Origin: Adineta ricciae
Taxonomy: Eukaryota > Rotifera > Eurotatoria > Adinetida > Adinetidae
Assembly: GCA_905250025.1 (NCBI GenBank)
Contig: CAJNOJ010000316.1
Span: 48,399-112,398, forward strand
DNA: 64,000 nt
Reading direction: 5' to 3'
Position 1 is the stretch's first letter; every line of letters starts with the position of its first letter. The notes under the pieces were generated by a model that was not told the DNA's origin, ran no database searches, and saw only the letters and a list, made by a program, of their open reading frames with translations. The position numbers and the translations under genes were made by a program. Positions 22,636 through 33,383 of this stretch are shown here, in pieces.

Positions 22636-25111
22636 ATGGCTAATAATGACAATGATGATGATGCTCCTCAAGTATATCTCTTAGGTAAAACGTATTTAGC
22701 AAACAATCAAGGTCAGTTTTATATTCGAAATGATCCCATTGTTCACATGGCCGCTGGAGATCGACATACGATTATTGTAACAGAAACTGGCCGAGCATTT
22801 GCTTTTGGTGATAATACTTCAGGTAAGAGATGATGTGTGATATTGGACCTGAACCATAGGATCAATCATTCTGTTTTAGGTCAATTGGGTCTCGGTCATA
22901 CGGATAAAATTGAGAAAGTGTCGTGTATAAAGAGTTTAAAATTTACAGGCACAGATGAGAGAATTGTTTTAGCTGCTTGTGGTCGTGAATCTTCACTTGT
23001 AGCAACGAATCACGGTGCATTGTACGCATTTGGTTCGAATATTCGTTCGCAATTAGGATTCAACACATCTGATCCCGCATCGATTCAATCCCAGCCGAAG
23101 AAAATTGATCGCTTCAAAAACAAAATCGTTTGGAAACAGATATCGATGGGTGCTGAACATGCATGTGCGTTAAACGAAGATGGTGTTGTCTATGTTTGGG
23201 GTGCTAATGATGATGGTCAATGTGGACAGCCGCGTAAAGATGATGAAATTAAAGTGCCGAAAGAACTTCGATTGGATCATTCCGTCACTGCTATGTAACA
23301 AGAGAAGAAGTTTATCACTTGAAATACATTCCTTTCATGCTTCGTTTAGATCATGCGGAAATTATCATACGGCATTAGTTAGTAAAGATGGAAAGTTATT
23401 CGTTTTCGGAAATAATGATGACAGACAATTAGGACGATCAGTACCCGATTCAGCTGTCGGACCGCTACAAGTGTCCTTCACACACAAAGTAAAGGACGTT
23501 GCCTGCGGACATCAGCATACAGTAGTATTAACGGAAAATGGTGAAGTATATTCATGTGGTATGTTAAATCTCAAATTATTTTCAGAATAGGAGATGTTCT
23601 CAATCTGTTTAGGACGTAATGATCGCGGTCAACTTGGTCTCGGTCCGTCAGTTGCATCGGCCGAATCTTTCGAACTAATTCCAGGTTTGCCAAAACGTAT
23701 TCAAGCAATCGCCGCTGGCGAAGGACATACAGCTGTTCTTGGTCCTCGTGGTGATATTTATGTATTTGGCGATGGAAAACATGGAAAATTAGGGTCAACA
23801 ACATATTCAAATGAGTTTGAACCATGTATCGTTGACAAATTTAAACTTTACAATGTCCTAAAAGTCGTCTGTGGTGGTTGTCAAACAATTGTTCTCGCGA
23901 AAAAGAAAGATCATGATCAAAAGAAATCATCGGGAAGTGATGAAGATTTTGGCAGTAAGAAACTCTTTTTATTATCTGCACTTTAAGGCATGCTTCTGAT
24001 TTCAGATGCTACACTTTCAGTCACGCAACGTCCAAAGAGCCGAGCAAGAAGTGTTCGTAGCTCGAAAGCATTGACAGATCGATCATTGGCCGTAGGTGAC
24101 TCTATGGATGCTACGTTGACACCTGCGAGATCTGCTGGTGCATCGAATCATCTGCGCGTTGAATCTGACGATGATAAATCAGATAAAGAACTATCAGCGT
24201 CAATGAAAAGTGCGACATTTAACCAAACGCATACAATTTCTAATGGAAAATTTCTACCAACACAGAGTCCATCGTTAAATCGCACGGCTGGTCGCTCTAA
24301 CGATGGCGAATTAAAACCACTGAGAACAGGTGCCTTAGATCGAACCGCTCGTCTTAATAAAGATGCGGATGATTTAGATCGTACCACCACTCGTCTGGCG
24401 CCATTAGATAAATCTCCCATGCGTAACACACGATTCGATCGCTCAAGCCCTCAGCCATTGAAAAAAATTCCCGATTCTGACGAAGACAAATCTTCGTCTG
24501 ACGAAAAATCTAAGCCAGTAACGAAGAGATCTGAACAATCGTCACCACCATTGAAACATGAGCCGAAACGTACGCCAGCTGCACGTCAAAGAGACGACAG
24601 TGAAAGCGACGACCATAAACCGAAGAGCACCACTCCTCGTTCCAAAGTAGCTATGAGCGAAACGTTAACACGAAAAACACGTCCACCATCGGAGTCCGAA
24701 GAGGAAGAATCGGAAGAAGAAGAAGAAGAAAGTGAAAACGACCGCAAACGAGTATCGAGTCGACAACCAAAACAAGCACCACCACCAGCTGTACGCCGAA
24801 GTTCGTTACCATCGGCTCGTTCAGGAAAAGCAAATACGTCAGTACGCGATGGCAATCAAACAATTGGTTCCAGGCCAAGTGATAACGCGCGCGGTAGTTT
24901 TCGTTCACAGGCGAACAAAACTTTAGCGAAACCCACTACAAGCAATGCCAATACAAGTACACCCACCAAAGAAACACCAGCTGCACAGCAACCAGGCTTC
25001 TTCAGTCGGCTGTTCGGATCGAAACCCGCACCTCCACCGGCTCAGTCAACTCCATCCAGGACACCGGCACCAGCAGCTCCACCAGCTTCAAGAGCCTGTT
25101 CAGTTATGTAA
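22636..25111 (+). CDS. RPGR: RPGR-like RCC1-repeat protein with C-terminal CaaX box
   Basis: This looks like the ciliary transition-zone protein RPGR, whose RCC1 propeller binds small GTPase regulators and ciliary partners. Five exons (22636-22822, 22880-23294, 23350-23558, 23613-23954, 24006-25111) join in frame to about 750 residues. The N-terminal half holds RCC1 repeats, seen as AAGDRHTIIVTETGRAFAFG, SMGAEHACALNEDGVVYVWG, SCGNYHTALVSKDGKLFVFG, ACGHQHTVVLTENGEVYSCG and AAGEGHTAVLGPRGDIYVFG. The C-terminal half is disordered, Ser/Lys/Asp-rich, with an acidic run (EEEESEEEEEESEND) recalling the Glu-rich region of RPGR. It ends RACSVM, a CaaX prenylation motif, as in the CaaX-ended human RPGR isoform. 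RCC1 proteins other than RPGR are possible, but the propeller, acidic tail and CaaX together favour RPGR. Confidence 0.85.
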
Positions 25112-25821
25112 AACTAACTTGTATATACATGCTTGTTCGAGTATATCTTTTGTCTACAATGATTTCTATGTCAAGAAAGAAAAGAATTCGTTTATCATTA
25201 GGTTTTTCTCCTTTGTAGAATGCGAATAAGTTTAGTGTGGGTATTGTTTTGTTTTTCTTTTCGTTTTCGTTCTTATTCTGTTTCCATCAATTGTTATCAA
25301 CATGTGAGAAGAAAATGAAATTTTCAGCAGTTTTTATACAGTGGATAAATAAATATTTCACAGTAATTCTCTCTTCCTTTCATTCCGATCAGTTAATTCG
25401 ATTACAAGTCCTAACCTAGATTCAAATGCTTCCTTAAAACATGTTACTCATCAGCAGAAGAGTAAATTTGCTTTCCTAATAAAGACTCATGTATATTTGA
25501 ATATCAAATAGAATCAATAATGAATTCATCACCATGTGTTAGTCATTCGTGTACTTGAAACCTCCTGATATTATCATAGGCATTCCAAATGTGACAAGTA
25601 CAAAAACATGTGATGTATTTATTTGTGTCTGCCGATAAACACAAAAAAGAAAAGGATTTAATCGGCAAAATTTGTCTGTCTAGCAACTGATAAGACTACA
25701 GATAGAAAAGAAAGAACGATGAAAGAAAAACAATCGAACAAATATACAAGTCGAGTAGCAAAAGTTTATAGCATTAGTAGTTTATTTTCTTCGTCAAATC
25801 AAAAAAAAGAAGAAGAAAACC
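25112..25821. other. RPGR-like 3' region and methyltransferase promoter
   Basis: AATAAA at 25348 fits the end of the RPGR-like gene. The purine-rich 25690-25821 is the likely leader of the methyltransferase. Nothing else was recognised. Confidence 0.4.
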
Positions 25822-26726
25822 ATGAGCTATCAACTGTTTGAGGAACAAGATTATACGAGTAAATACCGACAACATCGACCAGGATATCCGAAACAATTGT
25901 TCGAATATATAATCAATTATTATTTCGATGGAAAACGAACAAATGAACAAATTCCATTAGCTCTCGATGTCGGCTGTGGCAATGGACAAGCAACAATTGA
26001 ACTGAGCACGTAAATATTCTTTGTTTTCCTCCTAATTACCCCTGAAGATTTTCTTTCGTTTGAAGATTTTGCGACCGAGTGATTGGTATTGATGTAAGTG
26101 CGAATCAAATAGCACGTGCAATCCCCAAAGATAACATCGAATATCGCTGTCAGAAAGGCGAAGATCTGAATTTCTTTCCACTGGATTCCGTTGATTTAAT
26201 AACGATTGCAACAGCTTTGCATTGGTTGGATATTGAACCATTCGTCGAACAGGTTCAACGTGTCTTAAAACCAAATACAGGAGTATTTGCAGTATGGACA
26301 TATGCATTAGGAACGTTAGACAATCCGATAGCTGATGCTGTGTATCATGAATTCAATCAGGTGACTTTATTTCCATACTGGAATAGTAAACGATGGCTAG
26401 CAGATGATTATTATCAATCGCTATTACCACTATTACCCTATAAATCAACGCTGGTTGAGCACACAATCGATAAGCGAACTGAAACAACACTCGGACAATT
26501 TCTTGGCTTCATTCAAACATTGTCCGGTTTACAAACGTATAGAAAACAAGAAGGAGAACAAGCTCTGCATGATCTCTTAGAAAGATTACGCGAAAAATTA
26601 ATTGAATGTTATGTTAAAACACCTAATCGACAAGCAAATGATGAATCTGTTGATGTGAACTCGATTAAAATGACTGTATCAAGTCCTATTCGGCTTTATC
26701 TAATGAGAAAAAGTTCAAAAAAGTGA
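25822..26726 (+). CDS. Class I SAM-dependent methyltransferase
   Basis: A soluble methyltransferase of the UbiE/Methyltransf_11 type, about 280 residues from two exons (25822-26009 and 26066-26726). The SAM-binding motif I is LALDVGCGNGQATIEL and the acidic residue after strand 2 is in VIGIDVSANQI. Motif around strand 4 is SVDLITIATALHWLDIEP and VLKPNTGVFAVWTY follows, the usual order for small-molecule methyltransferases such as the trans-aconitate type. The N-terminal YTSKYRQHRPGYPKQLFEYI segment is typical of this eukaryotic subfamily. The substrate cannot be assigned. It converges on the GNAT/PARP-like gene, and its polyadenylation signal (AATAAA at 26791) lies inside the last coding exon of that gene on the other strand. 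Confidence 0.88.
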
Positions 26727-26775
26727 TATTTGTATTGCACGAAAAAAAAAGGGAGATTTTATTTTTCATTTATTC

Positions 26776-29466
26776 TCATTCAAATTTTATAATAAATAAT
26801 GGCAAAGCTAGATGAGAATCAAAGAGAACAATTTCGTCATCGTCTTCATTTACATCCATACTAAGAATCTAGATGAGAGGACACAAAATACATAGTGGAA
26901 ATTCGAAGAATCATTTTAACTAACTTTAACACAATCATAGTCAGTATTTCGCTTCAGTGTGATTGTGGATTTGGTTTTAGGTTTAGATATCAATTCGATA
27001 CGACCCAATGCGACTTTACATAGAAGATATTTCTAGAAGAAGACGAGAGATAAGTAACACGAACAGTAAACAATCGTAACATACTTCTTTGGGGAGATTA
27101 CTAATATTTGTATGAAAATAAAGACCTTTTCCAACTGATCCATAGAGAAAATCTTAAAAAGAAAAATGATCAGAATTCGAACGTGAACATTCGAATCTAC
27201 CTTCATTAGTAAAACCAGCATTGGCAATGATATCTAAATGCTCATGATGACCGGCGTAGAAAAGCAAAGTTTCGTTTTTCTGATTTCCGTTGTGCAGCAG
27301 AGGAAGCGAACTCTGATACAAGGCAATAGTTGCTGGTTCAAGGGTAACCTACAACAATAATAATCAAATCGTTCTGTTACTTGTTGAAATCCAAAGTAAA
27401 TATTCATTTAAAGATTAAAGAGTATTAGTTTTGTCGACGAATGAAGTCATTTCAAATCTAATAACTGCTAGGGGGACATTAAATTTGAATTAGCGAACCT
27501 TTTCTGCATTGATTCGATAAGTTTTGCCATTTTTCAGTTTGTTTCGACAATATTCAACAGCTGTTTTCGTATCACATGTATCATCCATGAGTAATGACAT
27601 TTGAGCAACTAGTAGTTTTTCGTTGATGATTGACATTCGTTTCATTTCTTGAATCATTTGTAATGTATCGAGTTGATCGAATTCTTAATTGAACGGAAAT
27701 ATTGGAATTCACACATCCGAAGAAAACTTCCTCGTTTAATTACCTTCATAATTCTCATCTGCAAATGAGGCAGACTGAGATACCTGTTTCTCTAAATAAT
27801 CATACTTAGTTTTTGTAAACAAGATGATGAAAATTACTCAATGTAGCATTTTCTTTCGCTAGGAGAAATCGTTCTCGATTCAAGGAAACGATTGTTTGTT
27901 CTTGAGCATTGATCTTCAAGATAAAAATGACTTCTTTTTCGTTCGACGGAAAACTCGGTGAATTACTTTGGCATATAAACCGATCATTTCGGTCTTCAAT
28001 CGATTGAATAAAGCGGCTTGACTTTGATAACCATTGAACATAGCTCTTTGCCTAAACATGTCACTTAAGAATAGAAGCAATAGTTTTCAAGGATGAATAC
28101 CATTTCTGAAATTGATCATCCATCATAGTCAAACATCGAACGGGATCTTCATTAACCACTAAATCGAAGCAAAATGCGAAGCATGTTCCCAATTATGCGA
28201 TCTTTCTTACCATTATATGGTGGTAAATAACACATTTTCGTTGTATTTGTCCAACAATCGCCAATTGTTCTGCATAGAATTGACGTTTTACATAATTCTT
28301 AACTTCAAAGGCATCTTACTTGTATTTGCTTAAAAGAATCGCATCTTCCGTGAAACCGAACTTCCGATAGAAGTCAATTGCACTTTGATCTGATGCTGTT
28401 ATGATCGCGTCAAAATCACCGATATAATCGCGGTTCATCAATAGCTACACAAGAAAAGAGATTTCCTTGGAAAAATCAATAGAATTTTGTTTGTTTTTAC
28501 TTTCATCAAATGCCGGCCGATTCCTTTGCCACGAAATTTCTTTCGACATGCTAATAGTAAAAGATCTAAGACATGCTCCTCTTGAAATCTATGAAAAGTC
28601 GATCATACAAAGTGGACATCTTCGTTTCAACTTACTGAGATGCAAACATTGTGATCTTTTCGAAACTAAGACAACTGATCAGACGCTTATGAAGATTGAT
28701 TTTTCCTGCTTTGACTCTTTTTAAATATGCACCGACGCCAACAGAATAATCACGCTCATCTCCATCATTGTTATCATCACCATCCGATTCCTCTTCATCA
28801 CTACAATACTCTCAGTGAGAAATACATTTCTTTTGAGCGAATACGAACTCGTCGGAACTTTCACTCGATGATCGATCGGAGAAAACATCATGAAAAACAC
28901 TATCGGGCTCTTCAATGTTTTCCAACAAAGTGTCCAGACAATCTTCTTCGTCAGTAACAAGAGCACCAACCGTTCCTGGTTTCAATGCTACATTTGGATC
29001 GTCTATTTACAATGGAGAATGATTCATTAGTTTTCATTCGAAGATCTCATTACCATGTACAATCAGAATTGTAACAACTTTCTTCGCGCACACAGTGTTA
29101 TAAATTGTTTCGCTAGTAACACATCGAGAAGAAGATTTAGAGAGAGAGAGGGGGGAATAATAAACTTACCCACCGATTTCCGGTAGACACTTGTCGTATA
29201 AGGCAACAACTGTATGTAACAATTCTTGTGTGTTACACTATGAAAATATCACAATGAAGAATTTCGCATGATTTTTATGCCGAACAAACTTGAAATTCGT
29301 GTGCAAGATCATCAAGATCAGCTTTTTCTGGAGTGTGTATTAGTTTCCATAGCCGTGCCTGATAAACACTGACGATGAATGGTTCAATATTTTCGCTGAT
29401 CGTTTCACGAGGAGTCAACGATATGTTTCGAGCTATGAGAGCGAAATCTTTCTTAGTGGAAAACAT
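26776..29466 (-). CDS. GNAT acetyltransferase domain fused to a degenerate PARP catalytic domain
   Basis: At least thirteen exons join in frame (for example 29466-29290, 29237-29170, 29112-29054, 29002-28636, 28588-28501, 28444-28320, 27348-27201, 27152-27085, 27032-26925, 26868-26776). The N-terminal part is a GNAT fold: KPGTVGALVTDEED, a long acidic insertion (DEEESDGDDNNDGDERD), then VLDLLLLACRKKFRGKGIGR with the acetyl-CoA loop RGKGIG, and SDQSAIDFYRKFGF. A helical or coiled-coil linker follows. The C-terminal part matches a PARP ADP-ribosyltransferase domain: ETLLFYAGHHEHLDIIANAG, YGSVGKGLYFHTN, KYLLCKVALGRIELISKP, YDCVK and EIVLFDSHLALPLFIIKF. The catalytic H-Y-E triad reads Y-Y-L, since HG is YA in the first motif and the Glu position is Leu. 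It is therefore probably inactive or altered as a transferase. I know of no named protein with this architecture. Confidence 0.82.
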
Positions 29467-30453
29467 TGCTTTTCAGTAAAAGACACAATGAATACGGATG
29501 TAATTACATTCGCCATTACATTGTATTTGAAAGTGACATCTCTACATGTCAGACGCTAGACGGATGATGAATAAGAAATGTTTGTTGTAGATGTCGTTCG
29601 TGGTTTGCCTGTTTCATTGAATCAATGAATAAGCTTTTGCTTAATTATCTTTTAAGTATGGTTAGAGTATGAAATATAGCATTTCATCGCAACTATTTCA
29701 GTTAATCCACTCAGACACCGGCTATCAAAAACGATACTTTCAACCCCAACCAAACTACTCACAAATAAACTTCATATAATCGATTAAAAATCAAGGTAAT
29801 CTCTAATCGCTTAAGTGGATTATGATTACACATATTTGCGGACGCACAACAATCAAACTTTTATTAAAAATTCTATGAGAAAACATTTTTCCGAGCAAAA
29901 TTGTCGTTTGTCATGTTGATATTCCGTGACAAAATACATAAAACTAATATGTGTTCTTTTCCTTGACATCATCAGATGCTCAAACATTACTGGAATTTGT
30001 TCATCAACAATCAGAATCTTTATGAGCAGTTCGCTACGAGTAGATTTGCACTACTTCTTAGTAGCATATTTGAACCGATGCTTTATTGAAAAGAATCTTT
30101 TTCTGTACATATTAACATCAACCTTTGATTATGAATATGCTGTTGTATAATATTATCTGTAAAAGACAATGACAAAATATCTTTTATATTATTAGACGAG
30201 AATTTTATTTCACGTGTCAGACAGAAATTGCATGGATTGTGGTTACCGAAAATTTTGAAGTTATACGGTTTAGTCGATCGTGATTTCGGTTCTTACTGTT
30301 TCGGTGAAAGGTTATGAAAACACAATGCATTCCGTTCAAACTTGCATCGAAAAAGCATTTTATTTCAATAGCCGACATATGACAAACAAGATAGGATCGA
30401 AAGGTTATTTATAAAACATTATGATAGGCCAATAACAAAACGCAGTTTCTGAT
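29467..30453. other. Intergenic; 3' region of cysteine-rich copy A
   Basis: Between the GNAT/PARP-like start and the palindromic cluster. TTTATT at about 30358 (AATAAA on minus) fits copy A. Nothing else was recognised. Confidence 0.4.
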
Positions 30454-30830
30454 CTAACTACAGTATGGTTGGTCATTTCCCCATGATCGACAGGATGATG
30501 GACACTTGCCAATCGTCACCCATCGATTACCACCAACACATTGAACAATACTTGCTCCACTCGATTGAAAGTAGCATTGATATTTACCTGTATCCACACA
30601 TCGACCAGTAGTCGTTCGACAGTCACATCCTCGACGAACACGATCTGGTGCTATTTGAACAGAAACGAAACATTCGTTCATGAAATAGATAGATGAAGGT
30701 GGAGACACTTACCATCGAGAGTTGCAGGGTCGATGATGTTGAGTTCTTCTTCGGCTGTTGGATTAGCAGACGAATAACAAACGACTGCGAAGAGAACCAC
30801 AGCAAATGTGATGATTGTTGAGATTTGCAT
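30454..30830 (-). CDS. Secreted eight-cysteine prepropeptide, copy A
   Basis: Two exons (30830-30713 and 30650-30454) encode about 104 residues. A signal peptide (MQISTIITFAVVLFAVVCYS) is followed by a short acidic propeptide with EEELNIIDPATLD, then a furin-type site RVRR. The mature part of about 58 residues begins GCDC, has eight cysteines and ends YCS. It therefore looks like a secreted, processed, disulfide-rich peptide, perhaps defensive or signalling; I do not recognise the family. Copy A differs from the others by AEEELN after NPT, by YQCYF in place of YECYF, and by a slightly diverged intron. Its 5' half is closest to copy D. It is transcribed away from copy B. Confidence 0.85.
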
Positions 30831-31159
30831 GTTTGGAAAACGAGTCAATGAGTCTTTACAACAATGATGATACTACAATTTAATTCTCTATATTTATACA
30901 TATGCTGGTTACTATATATAGGTACACAGAACGAGAAAGAGTATCACTGATCGCCCACTCATCCGTGCGTAGTAATGTCGTATGTATGTATGGGGATGAC
31001 GATTTACCCATCTTGATACTACACTCCACCTTTGTGGTCGTCAGTCTCATCATATACGCACTGGGAATCAACTCCTGCATCACATCACCCGTATAAAAAC
31101 TCGAGTATCTCTTCATACCTTCATCATCAAATCTACCTTCTCAACTTCGATCTACTAAA
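30831..31159. promoter_or_regulatory. Divergent promoter of copies A and B
   Basis: A 329-bp shared promoter. TATAAATA on the minus strand (30891-30898) lies about 60 bp before the copy A start codon, and TATAAAA (31092-31098) lies about 60 bp before the copy B start. The reverse complement recurs between C and D. Open frames on both strands here are repeated in the other arm only because the DNA is. Confidence 0.7.
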
Positions 31160-31535
31160 ATGCAAATCTCGACAATCATCACATTTGCTGTGGTTCTCTT
31201 GGCAGTCATTTGTTATTCGTCTGCTAATCCAACATTCGAAGAAGAACTCAACATCATCGACCCTGCAACTCTCGATGGTAAGTGTCTCCACCTTCATCTA
31301 TCTTTCTCTGAACGAATGTTTCGTTTCTGTTCGAATAGCACCAGATCGTGTTCGTCGAGGATGTGACTGTCGAACGACTACTGGTCGATGTGTGGATACA
31401 GGCAAATACGAATGCTACTTTCAAACGAGTGGAGCAAGTATTGTTCAATGTGTTGGTGGTAATCGATGGGTGACGATTGGGAAGTGTTCATCATCCTGTC
31501 GATCATGGGGAAATGATCAGCCATATTGCAGTTAG
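31160..31535 (+). CDS. Secreted eight-cysteine prepropeptide, copy B
   Basis: Two exons (31160-31277 and 31339-31535). The layout is the same as copy A: signal peptide (MQISTIITFAVVLLAVICYS), acidic propeptide, RVRR processing site (residues 43-46), then an eight-Cys mature peptide. It differs from the consensus by FQTSG and GKCSSSC in the mature part. Its first exon is identical to that of the mirror copy C, but its 61-base intron is identical to that of copy D, and its 3' flank also resembles D. It is thus a mosaic. AATAAA lies at 31624. Confidence 0.85.
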
Positions 31536-32302
31536 ATCCATATCGCTCGATATCAATACAAAAACTCTCCTGCTTTGTACAGTTCCGTTAACCTTTTATT
31601 CTAAGTAATCATTTTTCAATTTTAATAAACTTCGCTTTGGGTTTCAATGCCACATATTCACGAGTTGGTCACTAAATTATGTTTCACCATAAGCAGAGAG
31701 AGATAGAGAGAGAGAAGTTGGTGGTACTTCTTGTTTATGGGAGTTAACAAATCTACGAGGAACACGATGAACATTTTGAGCTGAAGATCTCCAGAGATGC
31801 TGCCAGCACAGATCAGTTTTTGCCATTTCCATCAACAGATATTGATGTCGGTTTGCCTTGGTAATTCACTACACTCTTCTAGACAGAAACCCACTCTATG
31901 AAAAACTTTCTATATAGCATCGAATAAGTTATAAATATATTTCTCCTGAATAAAAATATTTTACAGCTCATCGGTGCACGTTTCACCAGATCTTCGAAGG
32001 TATGTGAAATGTCGTGTAACACATTAGATCAACACTGTATTCTACGTAATTAACGGTAATAGGCATAACGATCAATCTCATTATTTAGACTAGAATTGAT
32101 GCTCATGCATGATTTTACACTGTAGATGTATAAATGACAACATAGAATTCAAACAGCCAAGTGATAGATGCGGCAACTCAACACAAGGAATTTGAAATCG
32201 AAGTTAAAGGAATAAGATGTTTTATTAGAACCAGTGAAACGTGATATACAGCAGTGAAAACGTTTGAAAAAAATCCGAATATTGACTGTACAGCTAGCGA
32301 AT
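31536..32302. other. Unmirrored spacer at the palindrome centre
   Basis: Holds the 3' flanks of copies B and C, an AG-rich microsatellite at about 31696-31712 and no recognised gene. Its two halves are not inverted copies of each other, so the palindrome is interrupted by about 770 bp. Confidence 0.5.
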
Positions 32303-32678
32303 CTAACTGCAGTATGGTTGATCATTTCCCCATGATCGACAGGATGATGGACACTTGCCAATAGTCACCCATCGATTACCACCAACACATTGAACAATAC
32401 TTGCTCCACTCGATTGAAAGTAGCATTCGTATTTGCCTGTATCCACACATCGACCAGTAGTCGTTCGACAGTCACATCCTCGACGAACACGATCTGGTGC
32501 TATTCGAACAGAAACGAAACATTCGCTCAGAGACAGATGGATGAAGGTGGAGATACTTACCATCGAGAGTTGCAGGGTCGATGATGTTGAGTTCTTCTTC
32601 GAATGTTGGATTAGCAGACGAATAACAAATGACTGCCAAGAGAACCACAGCAAATGTGATGATTGTCGAGATTTGCAT
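32303..32678 (-). CDS. Secreted eight-cysteine prepropeptide, copy C
   Basis: Two exons (32678-32561 and 32499-32303). The prepropeptide has signal peptide, acidic propeptide, RVRR and eight cysteines, like its siblings. The first exon is identical to that of copy B, its mirror partner, while the intron carries several private differences (ATCCATCTGTCTCTGAGCG). The mature part equals that of copy D (YECYFQSSG, GKCPSSC). The palindrome places it head-to-head with copy D. Confidence 0.85.
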
Positions 32679-33007
32679 TTTAGTAGATCGAAGTTGAGAA
32701 GGTAGATTTGATGATGAAGGTATGAAGAGATACTCGAGTTTTTATACTAGTGATCTGATGCAGGAGTTGATTCCCAGTGCGTATATGATGAGACTGACGA
32801 CCACAAAGGTGGAGTGTAGTATCAAGATGGGTAAATCGTCATCCCCATACATACATACGACATTACTACGCACGGGTGAGTGGGCGATCAGTGATACTCT
32901 TTCTCGTTCTGTGTACCTATATATAGTAACCAGCATATGTATAAATATAGAGAATTAAACTGTAGTATCATCATCGTTGTAAAGACTCATTGACTCGTTT
33001 TCCAAAC
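32679..33007. promoter_or_regulatory. Divergent promoter of copies C and D
   Basis: Inverted copy of the A-B promoter, with the minus-strand TATAAAA at 32740-32746 for copy C and TATAAATA at 32940-32947 for copy D, each about 60 bp from its start codon. Confidence 0.7.
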
Positions 33008-33383
33008 ATGCAAATCTCAACAATCATCACATTTGCTGTCGTTCTCTTCGCAGTCGTTTGTTATTCGTCTGCTAATCCAACATCCGAAGAAGAACTCAAT
33101 ATCATCGACCCTGCAACTCTCGATGGTAAGTGTCTCCACCTTCATCTATCTTTCTCTGAACGAATGTTTCGTTTCTGTTCGAATAGCACCAGATCGTGTT
33201 CGTCGAGGATGTGACTGTCGAACGACTACTGGTCGATGTGTGGATACAGGCAAATACGAATGCTACTTTCAATCGAGTGGAGCAAGTATTGTTCAATGTG
33301 TTGGTGGTAATCGATGGGTGACTATTGGCAAGTGTCCATCATCCTGTCGATCATGGGGAAATGATCAACCATACTGTAGCTAG
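33008..33383 (+). CDS. Secreted eight-cysteine prepropeptide, copy D
   Basis: Two exons (33008-33125 and 33187-33383). Same prepropeptide layout with RVRR before GCDC and eight cysteines in the mature part. The signal peptide reads MQISTIITFAVVLFAVVCYS, as in copy A, its mirror partner, with SEEELN in the propeptide. The intron is identical over all 61 bases to that of copy B, and the 3' flank resembles that of B as well. AATAAA lies at 33472. The function of the family is unknown. Confidence 0.85.

Larger units (their letters stand above)
30454..33383. repeat. Palindrome with four cysteine-rich peptide genes
   Basis: Two divergent gene pairs are arranged as mirror images: A(-) B(+) in the left arm (30454-31535) and C(-) D(+) in the right arm (32303-33383). 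The reverse complement of the A-B intergenic region is almost identical to the C-D intergenic region. Landmarks mirror almost exactly. The start codons of A/D and of B/C, and the TATA boxes, sum to 63838 in mirrored coordinates, so the arms carry no net insertion or deletion. Arm identity stops near the inner stop codons; the spacer 31536-32302 is not mirrored. Bdelloid genomes are known to contain palindromes of this sort. Confidence 0.88.

Noticed and set aside
24148-24908. Antisense open frames within the RPGR-like last exon
   Set aside because: Shadows of the Lys/Asp/Ser-rich coding strand, not separate genes.
30880-31116. Open frames in the A-B promoter with mirror copies at 32722-32958
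   Set aside because: They recur only because the palindrome repeats the DNA; they overlap both promoters and lack any protein feature.
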